This document shows, in pieces, positions 24,001 through 33,313 of a DNA stretch of 64,000 nucleotides. The translations under genes were made by a program, and so were the position numbers. Source of the DNA: Pseudeuparius sepicola (lineage: Eukaryota > Arthropoda > Insecta > Coleoptera > Anthribidae). The notes beneath the pieces are model-generated. The model saw nothing but the letters and a program-made list of their open reading frames with translations. It was not told the DNA's origin and ran no database searches. Each line of letters begins with the position of its first letter. Position 1 is the first letter of the stretch. The DNA lies in assembly GCA_963920635.1 (NCBI GenBank), contig OY987299.1:123505373-123569372 (forward strand), read 5' to 3'.

Positions 24001-27000
24001 GGAAGACATTCCTTTAAACTTAAGATTGTTGGCTTGGTTCCAACTTGACGGCTGTCCTGCACATTTTCACCGAAATGTGAGGAACTGGTTAAATAATAAC
24101 TTTCCAAATAGGTGGATCGGACGAGGGGGACCGGTCGCTTGGCCACCACGTTCTCCGGACATAACACCTCTGGACTTCTTCGTATGGGGATTTTTAAAAG
24201 AACAAGTCTATGCGACTCCTGTAGAAACAAGGGAACAACTTATTGATCGTATCAGAAATGCGTGCGATGAATTGAGAAATGGCAATTTAATCGATGCTGT
24301 TCAATCCGTTAGGCGTCGAAGTGAATTATGTGTGCAACAGAATGGATCACATTTTGAACAATTGTTGAATGTTGTACAAATTTAGAATTATAAAAATTAT
24401 TAAGAAATAATACAGATTTGATAAAAATGTTAAAATGATAATAAAGTAATGTACCTCAAACCAAGTGCCAGTTTATGTTTAAAATTGTTTCCATAAAATT
24501 AAAAATAAAATAGCTGAATCCGATAAGTGTTCCATAATTAATTTCTGTTATTTGCGATATTTATCAATAATCTTAGAAAACACATTTTTAGGCAAAAAAG
24601 GCTGAGATGGAAACGAAATAATTTATTTACTACACAACCGTGGCAGATACAAAAAAATGTCAAGATACACTTTTTGTAGAGAATTGAAAGAACTTTACGT
24701 TGACGTGAGACAGGTCCGTACTAATTACTTTTTAAATTTAGTGATAGTGAAAACCCATAACTCCACCACTGGTTATTTCAGGACCTTCATATTATCACTA
24801 AATATCGTAGTCAAAAAGGTGGTACTACACATCAAATTTGGTTTAAATATCTCCACTGGTTCGGACAGTGTAAAAAATACTTCATATTTTTTCCAACACT
24901 TCAACGCCCTGTATCTCGGAAACTAAGCTTTCCCCGATATATGTTGATATAAAATTTTCATTTTAGATTATCTTTTTCTATCTAATGTTAAAGTCCTACC
25001 ACATAAAAGTGAACCACCCTGTATAATATATTTTGTGTTAAAAATATCGGAAAATGTATCTTAATCGGTGTTAAATTCTAGTAACTTACAAAATCAGGTT
25101 GGTAATGATCTGGTTTGTTACTAGAAAATTGCTGCAATTGACGCAACTGTGTGTGAACACACATGCAACAAAGTTGCAGCGTCAAAAGGTTGCAGCAACA
25201 AAGTTGCATATATTGTTGCATCGTCAGAACTCAGAACCGGGCTTTAGGCAAGTTTGTAAAATTTCGTCAAGTACCCTATTATTAACATGATTGAATGATT
25301 CAAAATCAAAGTCAATTTATTCATTGACCTGTCAAGTGAAATCGGTCAAAGTTGATGATGGCCAATTTGAATACCTCTTAACTTAATCGTAATATATTTT
25401 ATATCTTCTATATTGGAAAATGAGATGAAACTCCATTGAGATATTTAAAAAGATTAAAGCAAATTGTTTACCTCTCCCAGTTTAAAACATTATATTATGA
25501 TCTGTTTATCGCAGCATGTTTACATTCTTAACTTTTTTATAAACATAACAGCAAAACCAAACTTGGTACACAATAATACCCTCATAAGGTGACATAACAC
25601 ATGGTCTCCAAAGTAACCAGTGGCGGAGGTATGGATAATCAGTACCATTAATTAAACAAAAAAATAGTACGGCCCTGTACAATACAAAAATTTATTATCT
25701 TGTTGAATAAACAATACAATATGGAACAAAAAATGTCTCTTTAATTTTTTTCATATCTCTCTGCCTTTCGCGGAAAATTTGAGTTTTTCCTATTTCTCAT
25801 CTTTTTGGATTCTTTACTTTACTTTGAAGTAAGTAACTATTATTTTAAGTAAACTAAATGATTTTCAAATGGAATTGTAGTAGGAGTAGGTAATTTTTGA
25901 TTATTATTGGTTTTGAAGGTATAAAAAAATCGATATTTTTTGAAAGCTTATTCACCCTGTATCATCGTAACGAAGCGTTTTTGGACCCATGTTGATATGA
26001 ACTTTTCGTCTTATTTTAACGAGTAAATTACGCCCCTGAAAGGGTGCCGCATAGTTTTGAATCACCCTGTATAGTAATTGAATGAAAGTAACTAAATAGT
26101 GAAAGGAAATAAAAACTAAACTTTTGCCTTCTACCTCATTCCCTTTTCTAATAAACAATAAATATGTCAATCTCTTGTATAAAATCGAACAATATTTATC
26201 TAAGAATACTACACAAAAATTTAAAATTTAATTTAAATTAAGGTAAAAATTGGAACATTTTCTAATGGGGAGAAAAACCAGCTATTTCTTTAAAATAATT
26301 TTGCTATAAATTTAGCTAACTTTATAAGCATAGGTACAAGTGTCAGTAATAACTATCACCCAACAAAAATAAACTGATTATTATAAAACAAAGTTGAGAA
26401 GTACACATGTACCTAGATATCACAAAATAATCCTCTTTGACCCATAGAATTCTATGTTGAAGTTATCAGTATACAGTGTGGCCATTTAAGTGTGCAACAT
26501 ATGGGAGTTTTTTTTATTAATTGCACAACCAAAATACAGACATTGCCGAAAGTTGATGCATGTTCAATAATCATATTAGGTGCACTTAGAATGGTGGTAA
26601 GTTAAACAGCATACAGGGTAGGTCAATAAATATAAAAATTGTACAAGAGTAAAGTACTCCTATTTCAAAAAATTCAGAAAAAAAGGTTATGGAGAAAAGT
26701 TGTTTAGAATTAAAAGATATGCACAAATACCAAAACAGCCCCCTAAGAACAAAAAATTTTTTCGTCAATTAATTTCCGCAATTTCTTAATAAACATTTAA
26801 AATAAAAATTTTGCACCTTAAATGATAGTTTTTTAATAGACACATTTTCAATACTAATGTTTTACCTTGTTCAGAAGAATTTTTGGAAATTTTAAAGTTT
26901 TGTTTAATATCATTGCAACAAACATGAAGTTTCTTATTCTCTAAAAAAATTAAAATCTAAGAGTTAATTTCACAAATATTGTTGAATTTGAACAAAGTTA

Positions 27001-30000
27001 TGCGAAATTGATATAATTTTAATTGATTTATGAATTGTTTAGGGTGAATATTAAAACAATTTTTTTAGGAAACTATTAATGTTTTTCAAAAAAGTATATT
27101 TTTTGTCTTAGGGGGCCCTGTTTTGGTATTTAGGCATAACTTTTAATTCTAGACATCTTTCATCATAACATTTTGCTGAATTTTCTGAAATAAGGGCACT
27201 CTATCTTGTACAATTTTTATATTTTTTGACCTACCCTGTATGCTGTTTGACTTGCAACCATTCTAAGTGCGCCTAATATGATTATCGAACATGCACCAAT
27301 TTTCAGGAATATTTGTATTTTCGTTGTGCAATTAATAAAAAAAAAAATCCCATATGTTGCACACTTAAATGACCACACTGTATAAAACTGAATCACCTAA
27401 TAACGATGTTAACTCGACATTCAGGTATCACGATATGTAGTTATGATTATGATTCATGTGCAAAAATCAACACGATATAAAAACTGTTTATTGCAGCACC
27501 TAAAATGAATATAAGTGTCCTATCAAAATATAAAAGATTAACATGAATATAACATCTTTTTTTAAGTCTATATTATTCTACTAGCTTGGTAATTTTAATA
27601 ATGAAAGATATGGCGAGTCACTTAAATTACAAATTTGTGGTACTCACCGTCTCAGTGCTGGAGAAATCGAACCCCTGACTTTTCAACTTGTAGTAAAGAC
27701 TGGGTATCAGGTTCAGCTGTGGATCCTCTTTAAATTCGTTGTCAGCCCACTTTTTCAGAGATTCCCCGAGTTTCTTCGAAACGGTCGGTGGTGCCTTTTG
27801 GATCAATCTGCAGAATTCATTCTCAAAATCCCTCGATGACACTTCAATGTGGAAGAGCTTACCGGAATTTTTGACGCAAGCGTCCAAAAGCTGAAACGAT
27901 TCGGATTTACATTTCAACTACGGACCTGTGTTGTGTTAAACACATAGGAAATTTTAGCCTCAGCCCCTATTGATCAGCACTGGTGTACTTCTTATGGTCA
28001 AGGATATGGCTATGATTTGAGGCGCATATATTTATTTATTTATTTATTTATTGCTCCAAGAAAATTACAATTACAATAATTAATATTACATACATACGCA
28101 CGAGGAGTCCTTAAAGGACTTGTGTGTGCGACTTAACTTATAGAGAAAGTAAAACTTAGCAAATACACAAGTTAATAAGAATACAAGTAGAAATAAAAAA
28201 TGAAATACCAGGATACAAAAATAAAATGTAAAGCACTAAATGGTGCACCAAGCATAAAGTAGTATAGTCACATTTCACATATGGTTGCACTTAGCAAGTT
28301 CTTTGCTCTTACCAGTAAATTATTATTGACTTGGCTGAGTGATTCAGTTACAGAGAGAGAGAGAGCAAAACTTAACTAATACAAAGTTAAAAATGATACA
28401 AATATACCTGGAAATGGATTTTGGGACAATTACGCCAACTCCAACTGAGTAACGCTGGTACATAAAACATGATAAAACCTCCTGATCCAGTCCTGTAACC
28501 TCACCTTAAAGACATTAAATCTTAAACATCTAATCTCCACTGGCAACATGTTCCAGACCCTCGGTGCGAGGTAGTGTGGATGTCTCTGGGACCAGGAAAA
28601 GGAGAACCTGGGCACCAAAACATTGCCAGCACCAGCTGTTCTTGTGTGGAGACTAGGATGTCCAAGAGGACGTTGAAATAAGTCCTGTTTTACGTAAAAC
28701 TTTATTGTGTGTAAGATGTATAACTGACCACTTTCCGTGAAAAGTAAGATAGAAGGATATCTATTAGGTTTGGACATAATGATTTTTATAATTTGCTTTT
28801 GGGCCGAACTGACCGAAGCCAAGACATTTTTGCATGCAGCGCCCCAAACCAGGATCCCATAGGTCATCACAGATTCTACTAAAGACTTATAATACATTTT
28901 TAAGACTATTTAAGGACAGGATTTGTCGAAGTAAGTAAAACTTATACGATAGTTTCCGTAATTTCATAGTTACATATTCACAGTGAGCATCCCATTTTAG
29001 GTGATGGTCTATAAAAATCCCAAGATATTTTAATTTAGATTTCATCTGTATAGAATTATTACCTTTACACATACAGTTCACTGTATTGCAGCCCCCTTTA
29101 TGTACAGTGAGGAGGTTAGTTTTTGGTAAACCTGATTTATTGATTGCAAATGGAATGAAGGCAGACTTCTCCATATTGAGTGTTAAAAGGTTGTGGTCCA
29201 TCCACGCCCTGGCCATCCCCAACGCTCGCTCAGCCTCAGCATATACCCCCTCCCATGTCTCACCTCGAACCAATATGGCAGTGTCATCGGCAAAGCACAC
29301 TACCTTGGCAGGAGAGACATTAGTAATAAGGCCATCAACATAAATTGAGAAAAGGATTGGTCCAAGGACCGTGCCCTGCGGCACACCAAAACCCACCTCT
29401 CTCTGATCACTACATGTGTTACCAATTTTCACTTGCTGGGTCCTGCCTGATAGATAAGATCCGAACAATTCATTGGCCTTACCCCGAATACCCGCCGAAT
29501 CCAATTTCGAGAGGAGGATGTGGTGCGCCACAGTGTCAAAAGCCTTAGTAATATCAAGGAAAATACCCATTGACTTCATACCCGACTCCCTGCAGTCAAT
29601 GACAAAGGAGGAGACCTCCAATAGGGCATTCTCAGTTGAGCAATTTTCCTTAAACCCATATTGGCTTTTAGAAATGATGTTAGATTTTTTAAGGAAGTCA
29701 CACAGCCTTGTCTTGATACACTTTTCAATTACCTTGTTTAAGTAGCTAGTGATAGCTATAGGCCGATAATTACCAATGTTCTTTCTGTCACCAGACTTGT
29801 AAATAGGAATTATTGTACTACGTTTGAATGTATTAGGGTATATGCCTGTCGACAAAATAGAATTAATCAGGCACTTGAAGGGCTTAATCAGGGCACGATT
29901 GTTTGCCTTCAAAATATCAACCTCAATACCGTCTTCACCTCTTGAACCAGAGACCTTCAACTCTCCAATAGCTCGAGTAATCTCATTATCTGAGATCTTT

Positions 30001-30623
30001 CTATATGGGAGGTTAAAAGGAGGCGCAGAATTAAACAAAAAAAAAAAAAAAAACAGAAACTCGTGTCGAAAAAGACAAAACTGAACTTTTACAAACTTTT
30101 TGGAGACTCAGGGTTTTGCGATGGGTGACCATTTTTCTAATATTAACCACGTTTTGGTTCAATAATCAATTATTGTTAAATGAAAATTGGGAAACACACA
30201 AAATCTAATCTTGATCCCTACTTTCTATTAGCTAAGAGTAACATAATTATCGAGCAATATATCGACAGAACTCACGGTAACTGCTTTCAAACCAACGTGG
30301 GGATCGCTGTTGTACAACCTCTTGATTATCGCCTTCAAGTAGCCCTTTGCGTTCTCGTTAGACTTCCCAGCTTTGTCGCAAATGTTCATAATAACGCCCC
30401 AGTCCTCCTCGACACTTTTCTCGGTGGTGGCATGATCTGCTCGGCAAAGGATAAACTAAATATAGTTGCACAACAGTAACTACCTTTGACTGAATAAACG
30501 ATACGTACGTACACGTAAAAAACGAACAAGCAACTGCCCAAAAATCTATTAAAACAACAACTATGATGACTCACCAACTTCTTCAACAATAGCCGCGTCA
30601 GTAGAACTCCCGAACAGGCCCAT
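14834..30623 (-). CDS. STAM: STAM, signal-transducing adaptor molecule (ESCRT-0), 3' part missing
   Basis: STAM pairs with Hrs on endosomes as the ESCRT-0 complex, which binds ubiquitinated cargo and passes it to the multivesicular body pathway. Seven exons join in frame: 30623-30575, 30436-30276, 27890-27648, 20577-20310, 15965-15849, 15267-15085 and 15027-14834, giving 405 residues. Seen in order: VHS domain (about 5-145; [29 protein letters not shown]); UIM (about 170-185; E-E-E-D then AIELSLKE with the key Ala178 and Ser182); SH3 (about 218-272; [32 protein letters not shown]); then an acidic helix-rich GAT-type region. Exon 7 ends in phase 0 with a consensus donor, so at least one more exon is expected to the left; I did not find it. 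Introns carry many transposons, all outside the splice sites. Confidence 0.93.
15085..15267 (-). CDS. STAM: STAM exon 6 (acidic linker and GAT start)
   Basis: Reads [16 protein letters not shown], an acidic stretch rich in EEPEEVE, then [16 protein letters not shown]. The last motif is typical of the helical core after the SH3 in STAM proteins. Ends in phase 1 at GTAACT. Confidence 0.85.
15310..15829. mobile_element. Harbinger-like MITE, 520 bp, in STAM intron 5
   Basis: The inverted ends extend about 60 bp: AGCCCTGTTCAGAG, then GGCAATTTTTATTGCC and CAATAAAAATTGCTGACA, with the inverse at the right end. TAA is present on both sides (15307-15309 and 15830-15832), a 3-bp duplication typical of PIF/Harbinger. 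GCAATTTTTATTGC is itself palindromic, so each arm can fold alone. No coding sequence. Confidence 0.75.
15849..15965 (-). CDS. STAM: STAM exon 5 (SH3, second half)
   Basis: Encodes [20 protein letters not shown], with the paired tryptophans and the GLFPANFV segment of an SH3 peptide-binding face. It joins exon 4 in phase 1 and ends in phase 1 at GTAAGT. Confidence 0.93.
15966..19095. other. STAM intron 4, left part; no gene seen
   Basis: AT-rich. A piece at about 17817-17905 (TATTTGCACATCATTAC then CCTGTAT) resembles, in inverse and shortened form, 40088-40340. An E2F-like TTTTCCCGCCAA occurs near 18043. A minus-strand frame at 18260-18640 has no recognisable features. Confidence 0.4.
19358..19414 (+). 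promoter_or_regulatory. Heat-shock-type promoter in the hAT element: GAA array plus TATA box
   Basis: GGAA recurs every 10 bp (GGAACTTTGT, GGAAGTTCGT, GGAAGTTTCT, GGAC). This is the spacing of a heat-shock element, nGAAnnTTCnnGAAn; the third unit plus following GAC gives GAAGTTTCTGGAC, one mismatch from three consecutive pentamers. TATATAAG follows at 19407-19414. The likely leader downstream is rich in GAA and GTGAA. The same array is kept in copy 2 (about 47417-47453, TATA at 47396-47403). Confidence 0.55.
19528..20030 (+). pseudogene. Internally deleted hAT transposase, copy 1
   Basis: The first part reads [19 protein letters not shown] and continues with KEGN-terminal-type hAT sequence to KKTAYPEI, then a stop. 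The next frame carries [20 protein letters not shown] and [20 protein letters not shown], the C-terminal hAT dimerisation motif (zinc finger MYM/hATC-like proteins). The two halves are joined out of frame near 19760, consistent with loss of the central DDE region. A further stop follows [12 protein letters not shown]. Not functional. Confidence 0.8.
20310..20577 (-). CDS. STAM: STAM exon 4 (UIM and SH3 start)
   Basis: Carries the ubiquitin-interacting motif (acidic run then [12 protein letters not shown]), a linker rich in Ala, Pro and Ser, and the first SH3 strands ([15 protein letters not shown]). It ends in phase 1 at GTAAGT, 93 bp from the right end of the hAT derivative at 19096-20217. 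Confidence 0.93.
20578..21496. other. STAM intron 3, left end; no gene seen
   Basis: AT-rich with poly(A)/poly(T) runs near 20600-20640. No repeat boundary or exon recognised. Confidence 0.4.
21497..21586 (+). CDS. Candidate first coding exon, unknown protein, inside STAM intron 3
   Basis: ATG 21497 opens [20 protein letters not shown], then [10 protein letters not shown] up to a GTTTGT donor at 21587. It is antisense to STAM. The peptide looks coding (mixed, soluble, with aromatic and charged residues), but I do not recognise it and no second exon was found. It may be the first exon of a nested gene or of a transposon gene. Confidence 0.25.
21813..21839 (+). repeat. Short dispersed insertion, member E (27 bp)
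   Basis: Identical to member D at 9154 in all 27 bases. Flanks ctaaaatc and ctaaaagt match at 6 of 8 positions. Confidence 0.7.
21990..22030. promoter_or_regulatory. CRE-like palindrome next to an E2F-like site
   Basis: CACTTGTGACGTCATAAGTG contains the full TGACGTCA palindrome, followed within a few bases by TTTCCCGCCAAA, a consensus E2F site. The pair lies in STAM intron 3, just upstream of a nested transposon. Regulatory function is inference. Confidence 0.3.
22389..25021 (+). mobile_element. DD41D mariner-like element, copy 1, with very long inverted arms
   Basis: TA-flanked ends read CAGGGTGGTTCACTTTTATG and its inverse. The arms are about 650 bp each and nearly identical. The interior carries a broken transposase. 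The left arm also contains, in inverse orientation, a fragment of transposase coding sequence (about 23070-23170), matching the arrangement in copy 2. Confidence 0.9.
23301..24385 (+). pseudogene. DD41D transposase, inactivated copy
   Basis: Nearly identical to the intact 361-residue protein at 55053-56138. Three lesions are seen by comparison: a 2-base loss near 23700 (frameshift), TGG to TGA at the Trp of the WTDE motif near 23767 (nonsense), and one extra T in the poly-T run near 23937 (frameshift). ATG 23301 is chosen because it aligns with the start of the intact copy. Confidence 0.92.
25540..26065. mobile_element. Diverged relative of the DD41D arms and CACCCTGTA ends
   Basis: ACCAGTGGCGGAGGTATGG (about 25617) and AGTACGGCCCTG parallel the arm words ACCAGTGGTGGAGTTATGG and AGTACGGACCTG. 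CACCCTGTAT occurs near 25954 and 26053. This is an older member of the same element group. Boundaries not resolved. Confidence 0.5.
26475..27380. mobile_element. Foldback element with a second foldback inserted at its exact centre
   Basis: The outer ends CAGTGTGGCCATTTAAGTG and inverse (TA-flanked) continue inward as arms of about 139 bp to AACAGCATA and TATGCTGTT. The inner element (26614-27238) starts precisely there. Removing it restores a near-perfect palindrome of about 280 bp. Lies in STAM intron 3. No coding sequence. Confidence 0.85.
26614..27238. mobile_element. Inner foldback, 625 bp, TA target
   Basis: Ends CAGGGTAGGTCAATAAATA and an imperfect inverse ending GACCTACCCTG; the arms continue with TTGTACAAGAGT/CTTGTACAA and long AT-rich complementary stretches. 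It inserted at the TA at the palindrome centre of the outer element. Confidence 0.8.
27648..27890 (-). CDS. STAM: STAM exon 3 (VHS, second half)
   Basis: Starts after TTTCAG with [17 protein letters not shown] and runs through [23 protein letters not shown] and the end of the VHS domain. It is 81 codons in phase 0 at both ends, with a GTGAGT donor. Confidence 0.93.
28027..30041 (-). mobile_element. 5'-truncated jockey-type LINE in STAM intron 2
   Basis: A reverse-transcriptase frame is followed by a 3' region and a (TAAA)-type tail, seen as TATTTATTTATT on the plus strand at 28028-28053. A poly(A) run on the plus strand (about 30037-30053) abuts the truncated 5' end. Both ORF1 and the endonuclease domain are missing. 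It is antisense-neutral to STAM (same strand). Confidence 0.88.
28430..30038 (-). pseudogene. LINE reverse transcriptase, truncated, one frameshift
   Basis: RT motifs run in order: [19 protein letters not shown] ([11 protein letters not shown]), [13 protein letters not shown], and the catalytic FADDTAI, then a thumb with [11 protein letters not shown] and [10 protein letters not shown]. The main frame (28887-30038, 383 residues) ends at a frameshift near 28890, after which the next frame resumes with [19 protein letters not shown] to 28430. The N-terminal endonuclease is absent. Motifs fit the jockey/CR1 side of non-LTR elements; the exact clade is not certain. Confidence 0.88.
30276..30436 (-). 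CDS. STAM: STAM exon 2 (VHS, first half)
   Basis: Encodes the start of the VHS superhelix ([28 protein letters not shown]). The acceptor is a tandem GAGCAG: use of the CAG starts the exon at 30436, while use of the GAG three bases earlier would add one alanine. Donor GTGAGT follows 30276. Confidence 0.9.
30575..30623 (-). CDS. STAM: STAM exon 1 (start codon)
   Basis: ATG at 30623 opens [16 protein letters not shown] and ends in phase 1 at a GTGAGT donor. The short hydrophobic start followed by an E-E-V segment matches the usual STAM N-terminus, which supports this ATG. Confidence 0.88.
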
Positions 30624-31060
30624 TTTTTTTTAATCGCAATCTGCTGGTGTCTGAGAAATTGATCTCGTTCTAAATAGTTCGAAGGTCTACTTCAATGTCT
30701 TCGGGTGCATGATTATTAATAAATTGAACTGTTTTTATTTGGTGAAATGAAATGTGATTATTGAAATGTCATCTGACGGGGAATTTTGCGACATTTTTTG
30801 CTATTTGATATTTGTCGGACCACAGAAAATTTAGGTTAGAAGATCCACATAACATAACAAGTTAGGTTGTTCCCAAGGAGGGTGCTTCTCATTGAGGTAG
30901 TATGGGGGGGAGAAGCTTTCATGTGACCCAAAACGGGTTCACTACGTCATAGATTACCCAAACAACGTCAATTTCTTGACTCGGTGCTAAAAGTGCATTA
31001 AAAGTGTCTAAAAGTGCAGTTTTCCTTGTTATTGCGCGCTATTCACCTCTGGAAATAAAT
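30624..31060. promoter_or_regulatory. Putative bidirectional promoter, STAM / THAP exon
   Basis: The STAM ATG (minus, 30623) and a THAP-type ATG (plus, 31061) are only 437 bp apart and divergent. The interval contains AGGTTAGAAG and AGTTAGGTTG-type words, a TATGGGGGGGAG run and CATGTGACCC. Head-to-head sharing is inference from spacing. Confidence 0.4.
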
Positions 31061-31137
31061 ATGTCATGTTCTGTACGTTGTTGCAGTAGCAATTCTAACG
31101 TGGACAAAAAGAAATTTACAGGAATTACATTTCACAG
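31061..31137 (+). CDS. First exon of a THAP-domain protein
   Basis: ATG 31061 opens MSCSVRCCSSNSN, then KFTGITFHR up to a GTAATG donor at 31138. The C-x4-C spacing, Ser/Asn stretch and FHR before the first intron are typical THAP starts (C-x2-5-C then F-x-x-FP). No matching second exon was recognised: the next THAP domain (33314) has its own ATG and belongs to a transposon. It may be the first exon of a host gene or of a truncated transposon copy. Confidence 0.4.
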
Positions 31138-31420
31138 GTAATGTAAACAATAGACAGAGCCGTATTAATATAATTTATAATATCCACTTTGGTACTTTAT
31201 GAAATGAAAATTATTACATTTATAACTATTCTAGGTATGTATTTGACTGATTGACTGGCTGACTGACTAAACTCAGCTTTTGATTTCGTCGTTGTTAGTT
31301 TTCGTTTTTTTTACATTTTTTAGAATTTTACTAGGAATACTGTTTAATGAGACTCTGGCGTGTCAGCCATATTGATAACCCACTTAGCCACACCCCTTGA
31401 ACCCGTTTGCTATATGCGAC

Positions 31421-31448
31421 CCTTGTTTATAAGCTGTTATAAACAAGG
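31421..31448. repeat. Perfect hairpin, 12-bp stem, GCTG loop
   Basis: CCTTGTTTATAA (31421-31432) pairs exactly with TTATAAACAAGG (31437-31448), flanked by ATGCGAC on both sides. Confidence 0.8.
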
Positions 31449-31649
31449 ATGCGACCAAGGAACCTTGATATTCCACAAAGTAATTTTATGGCGCCTCCCC
31501 CCATACACCACAATGGTGCCTTTAAAAACCAGTGAAAGAGGACTTTTTGTTGTCTCTGGTCAAAATGTCAGAATCGCCGCCATTGTTTTATACACACGTT
31601 GCGAGTCATCTGGTATAAAAAGGGACTCTAGAGTTCCTGGGTCCCTGGG

Positions 31650-31750
31650 TATAAATATCGTATATTGTGTGATATTGCCATATTTTTTGATATTGCCGAT
31701 ATTGCCATATAAAATCTGTATTTTATATGGATATTGCCCAGCATTTTGTG
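31650..31750. repeat. GATATTGCC short-repeat cluster
   Basis: GATATTGCC recurs four times within about 90 bp, interleaved with ATATGG/CCATAT. This looks like a degenerate simple repeat. Confidence 0.6.
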
Positions 31751-32246
31751 TTGCCCAGCTGCAACGTGTAGTCCGTAGTCCTGTGAATTGTTAGATAGTT
31801 TCGTTTATTGTTGCTTTATTGCCTTTGTGAGGAATTAATTTTACCTTAGAAGTGAAAAGATGAGTGCAATATTTATATAGACAAATTGTATTAGTTATTA
31901 GTTTATACCTAGTTGTATTGGATTCCTCAGGACCCTTCAAAGTTAAAGTTCAAAGGTAAGCGATTACACAGAAATTTTCTGTTTTTAAAAATTTGAATGT
32001 GAATATTTCATAAAAACAAAAATAAAAAGAAAAAAGCATCCTTTTACCTTATCGTCTGTGAAAAGGGATCATTTTGCATAGAAACTAAAATAAACCTGTC
32101 CACTATTACGAGAGACTGTCTGGTGTAGGATGTATCAAACTGATGATTCGTTTGTCAATTCCAATGGGTAGGATAGGATGTGGGATGCAAAAAATGGTTC
32201 TAACATGTATTGTTTTCTTATTAAAATATTAGGTACCTACATCCTA

Positions 32247-33209
32247 CAAATTTCACAAGTTTCGATCGAAAATTGACTGACTTTTGCAATTTTAATTATT
32301 GTAGATTCGATCCACAATAATTGTAGATTGAATCGACCATTTTTGGTCCCATCTACAATAATTGTAGATCGAATCTACAAATTGTAGGTCCAATCTACAA
32401 TTATTATAGGTCCAATATCTACAATTGTTGTAGATTGATTCTACAATTGTAAAAGGCTACACCAAATTTCGCAAGTTTCGACCAAAAATTGACTTTTATT
32501 GTGCAATTTTTCAGCAAACAATGTCACGTGAAAACATGTTGAAAGACCGTCGAAATAATAATATGATGGAATTGGTGGCTGGTGACAAATTAGTGGAAAT
32601 TACACGTCATCTCAACAAGATTCATCTGCAACTATCTTTTCACGCATGTTTTTTTACATTTGTCCTGGACGTGTAATCATATGTTACCTAAATTAATATA
32701 AAACAAAATAGTAGGTATAATGTGATAATCATAGCATTAATGGCAGTTCAGCTTATATTCAGTTATTTACATTACATGCGGTGTTTTAAAGTTTATCTAA
32801 TATTCTACAATTTAAAATAATGAAATTTAGCGCAAAATTTCGAGTTATACTTAATAGCCTTGTCTATAATGGATATAGACAAGGGTTATAGGTATTTCTT
32901 TTCGTGTTGTTCCTTGAAATTTAACTCCATAATTTAAAATAAAAAATTAATCAACATTAACCGGCATATTTCACATTTTTAAATTTCATTTTATGGTGTA
33001 TTTTTTTATTTTACATGGCCTTCTACGAATCTACAATAGTTAGTTAAATTTAACTAACTGTTGTTGGACCTACAATTATGTAGATTGGACCTACAATAAT
33101 TGTAGATTCGATGTACAATGCAGATTCGATCTACAAATGTAGATTAAATCTACAATAGTTAAAATTGCAAAAATCAAAGTCAATTTTTGGCCTAAACTTG
33201 CGAAATTGC
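32247..33209. mobile_element. Foldback element with TCTACAATTGTAGA arrays
   Basis: The ends AAATTTC-CAAGTTTCGA...AAAATTGAC (left) and an imperfect inverse (right, near 33175-33209) enclose two clusters (32300-32455 and 33025-33165) of words such as ATCTACAATTATTGTAGAT, each a small palindrome. A second copy of the CAAATTTCGCAAGTTTCGAC end occurs inside at about 32464. No coding sequence. Confidence 0.7.
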
Positions 33210-33313
33210 TGAATACAAACACATATTTTACATTCTTGATCATGTATAACATAAAAATATAAAGTCGAGAGTAATAAAAATGTATAATTAGGTATAAATT
33301 TGACTTATCGTAG

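Larger units (their letters stand above)
22099..25244. mobile_element. MITE with GCAACAAAGTTGC arms, split by a DD41D transposon
   Basis: The ends AAGCCCGGTTCTGA and TCAGAACCGGGCTT are perfect inverse copies next to TA. The arms contain many GTTGCTGCAAC-type words and are complementary. The DD41D element (22389-25021) occupies the interior, so the original MITE was only about 510 bp. Confidence 0.75.

Noticed and set aside
31360..31794. 144-codon frame on the plus strand
   Set aside because: Contains translated hairpin and GATATTGCC repeat sequence, no recognisable domain; treated as chance.
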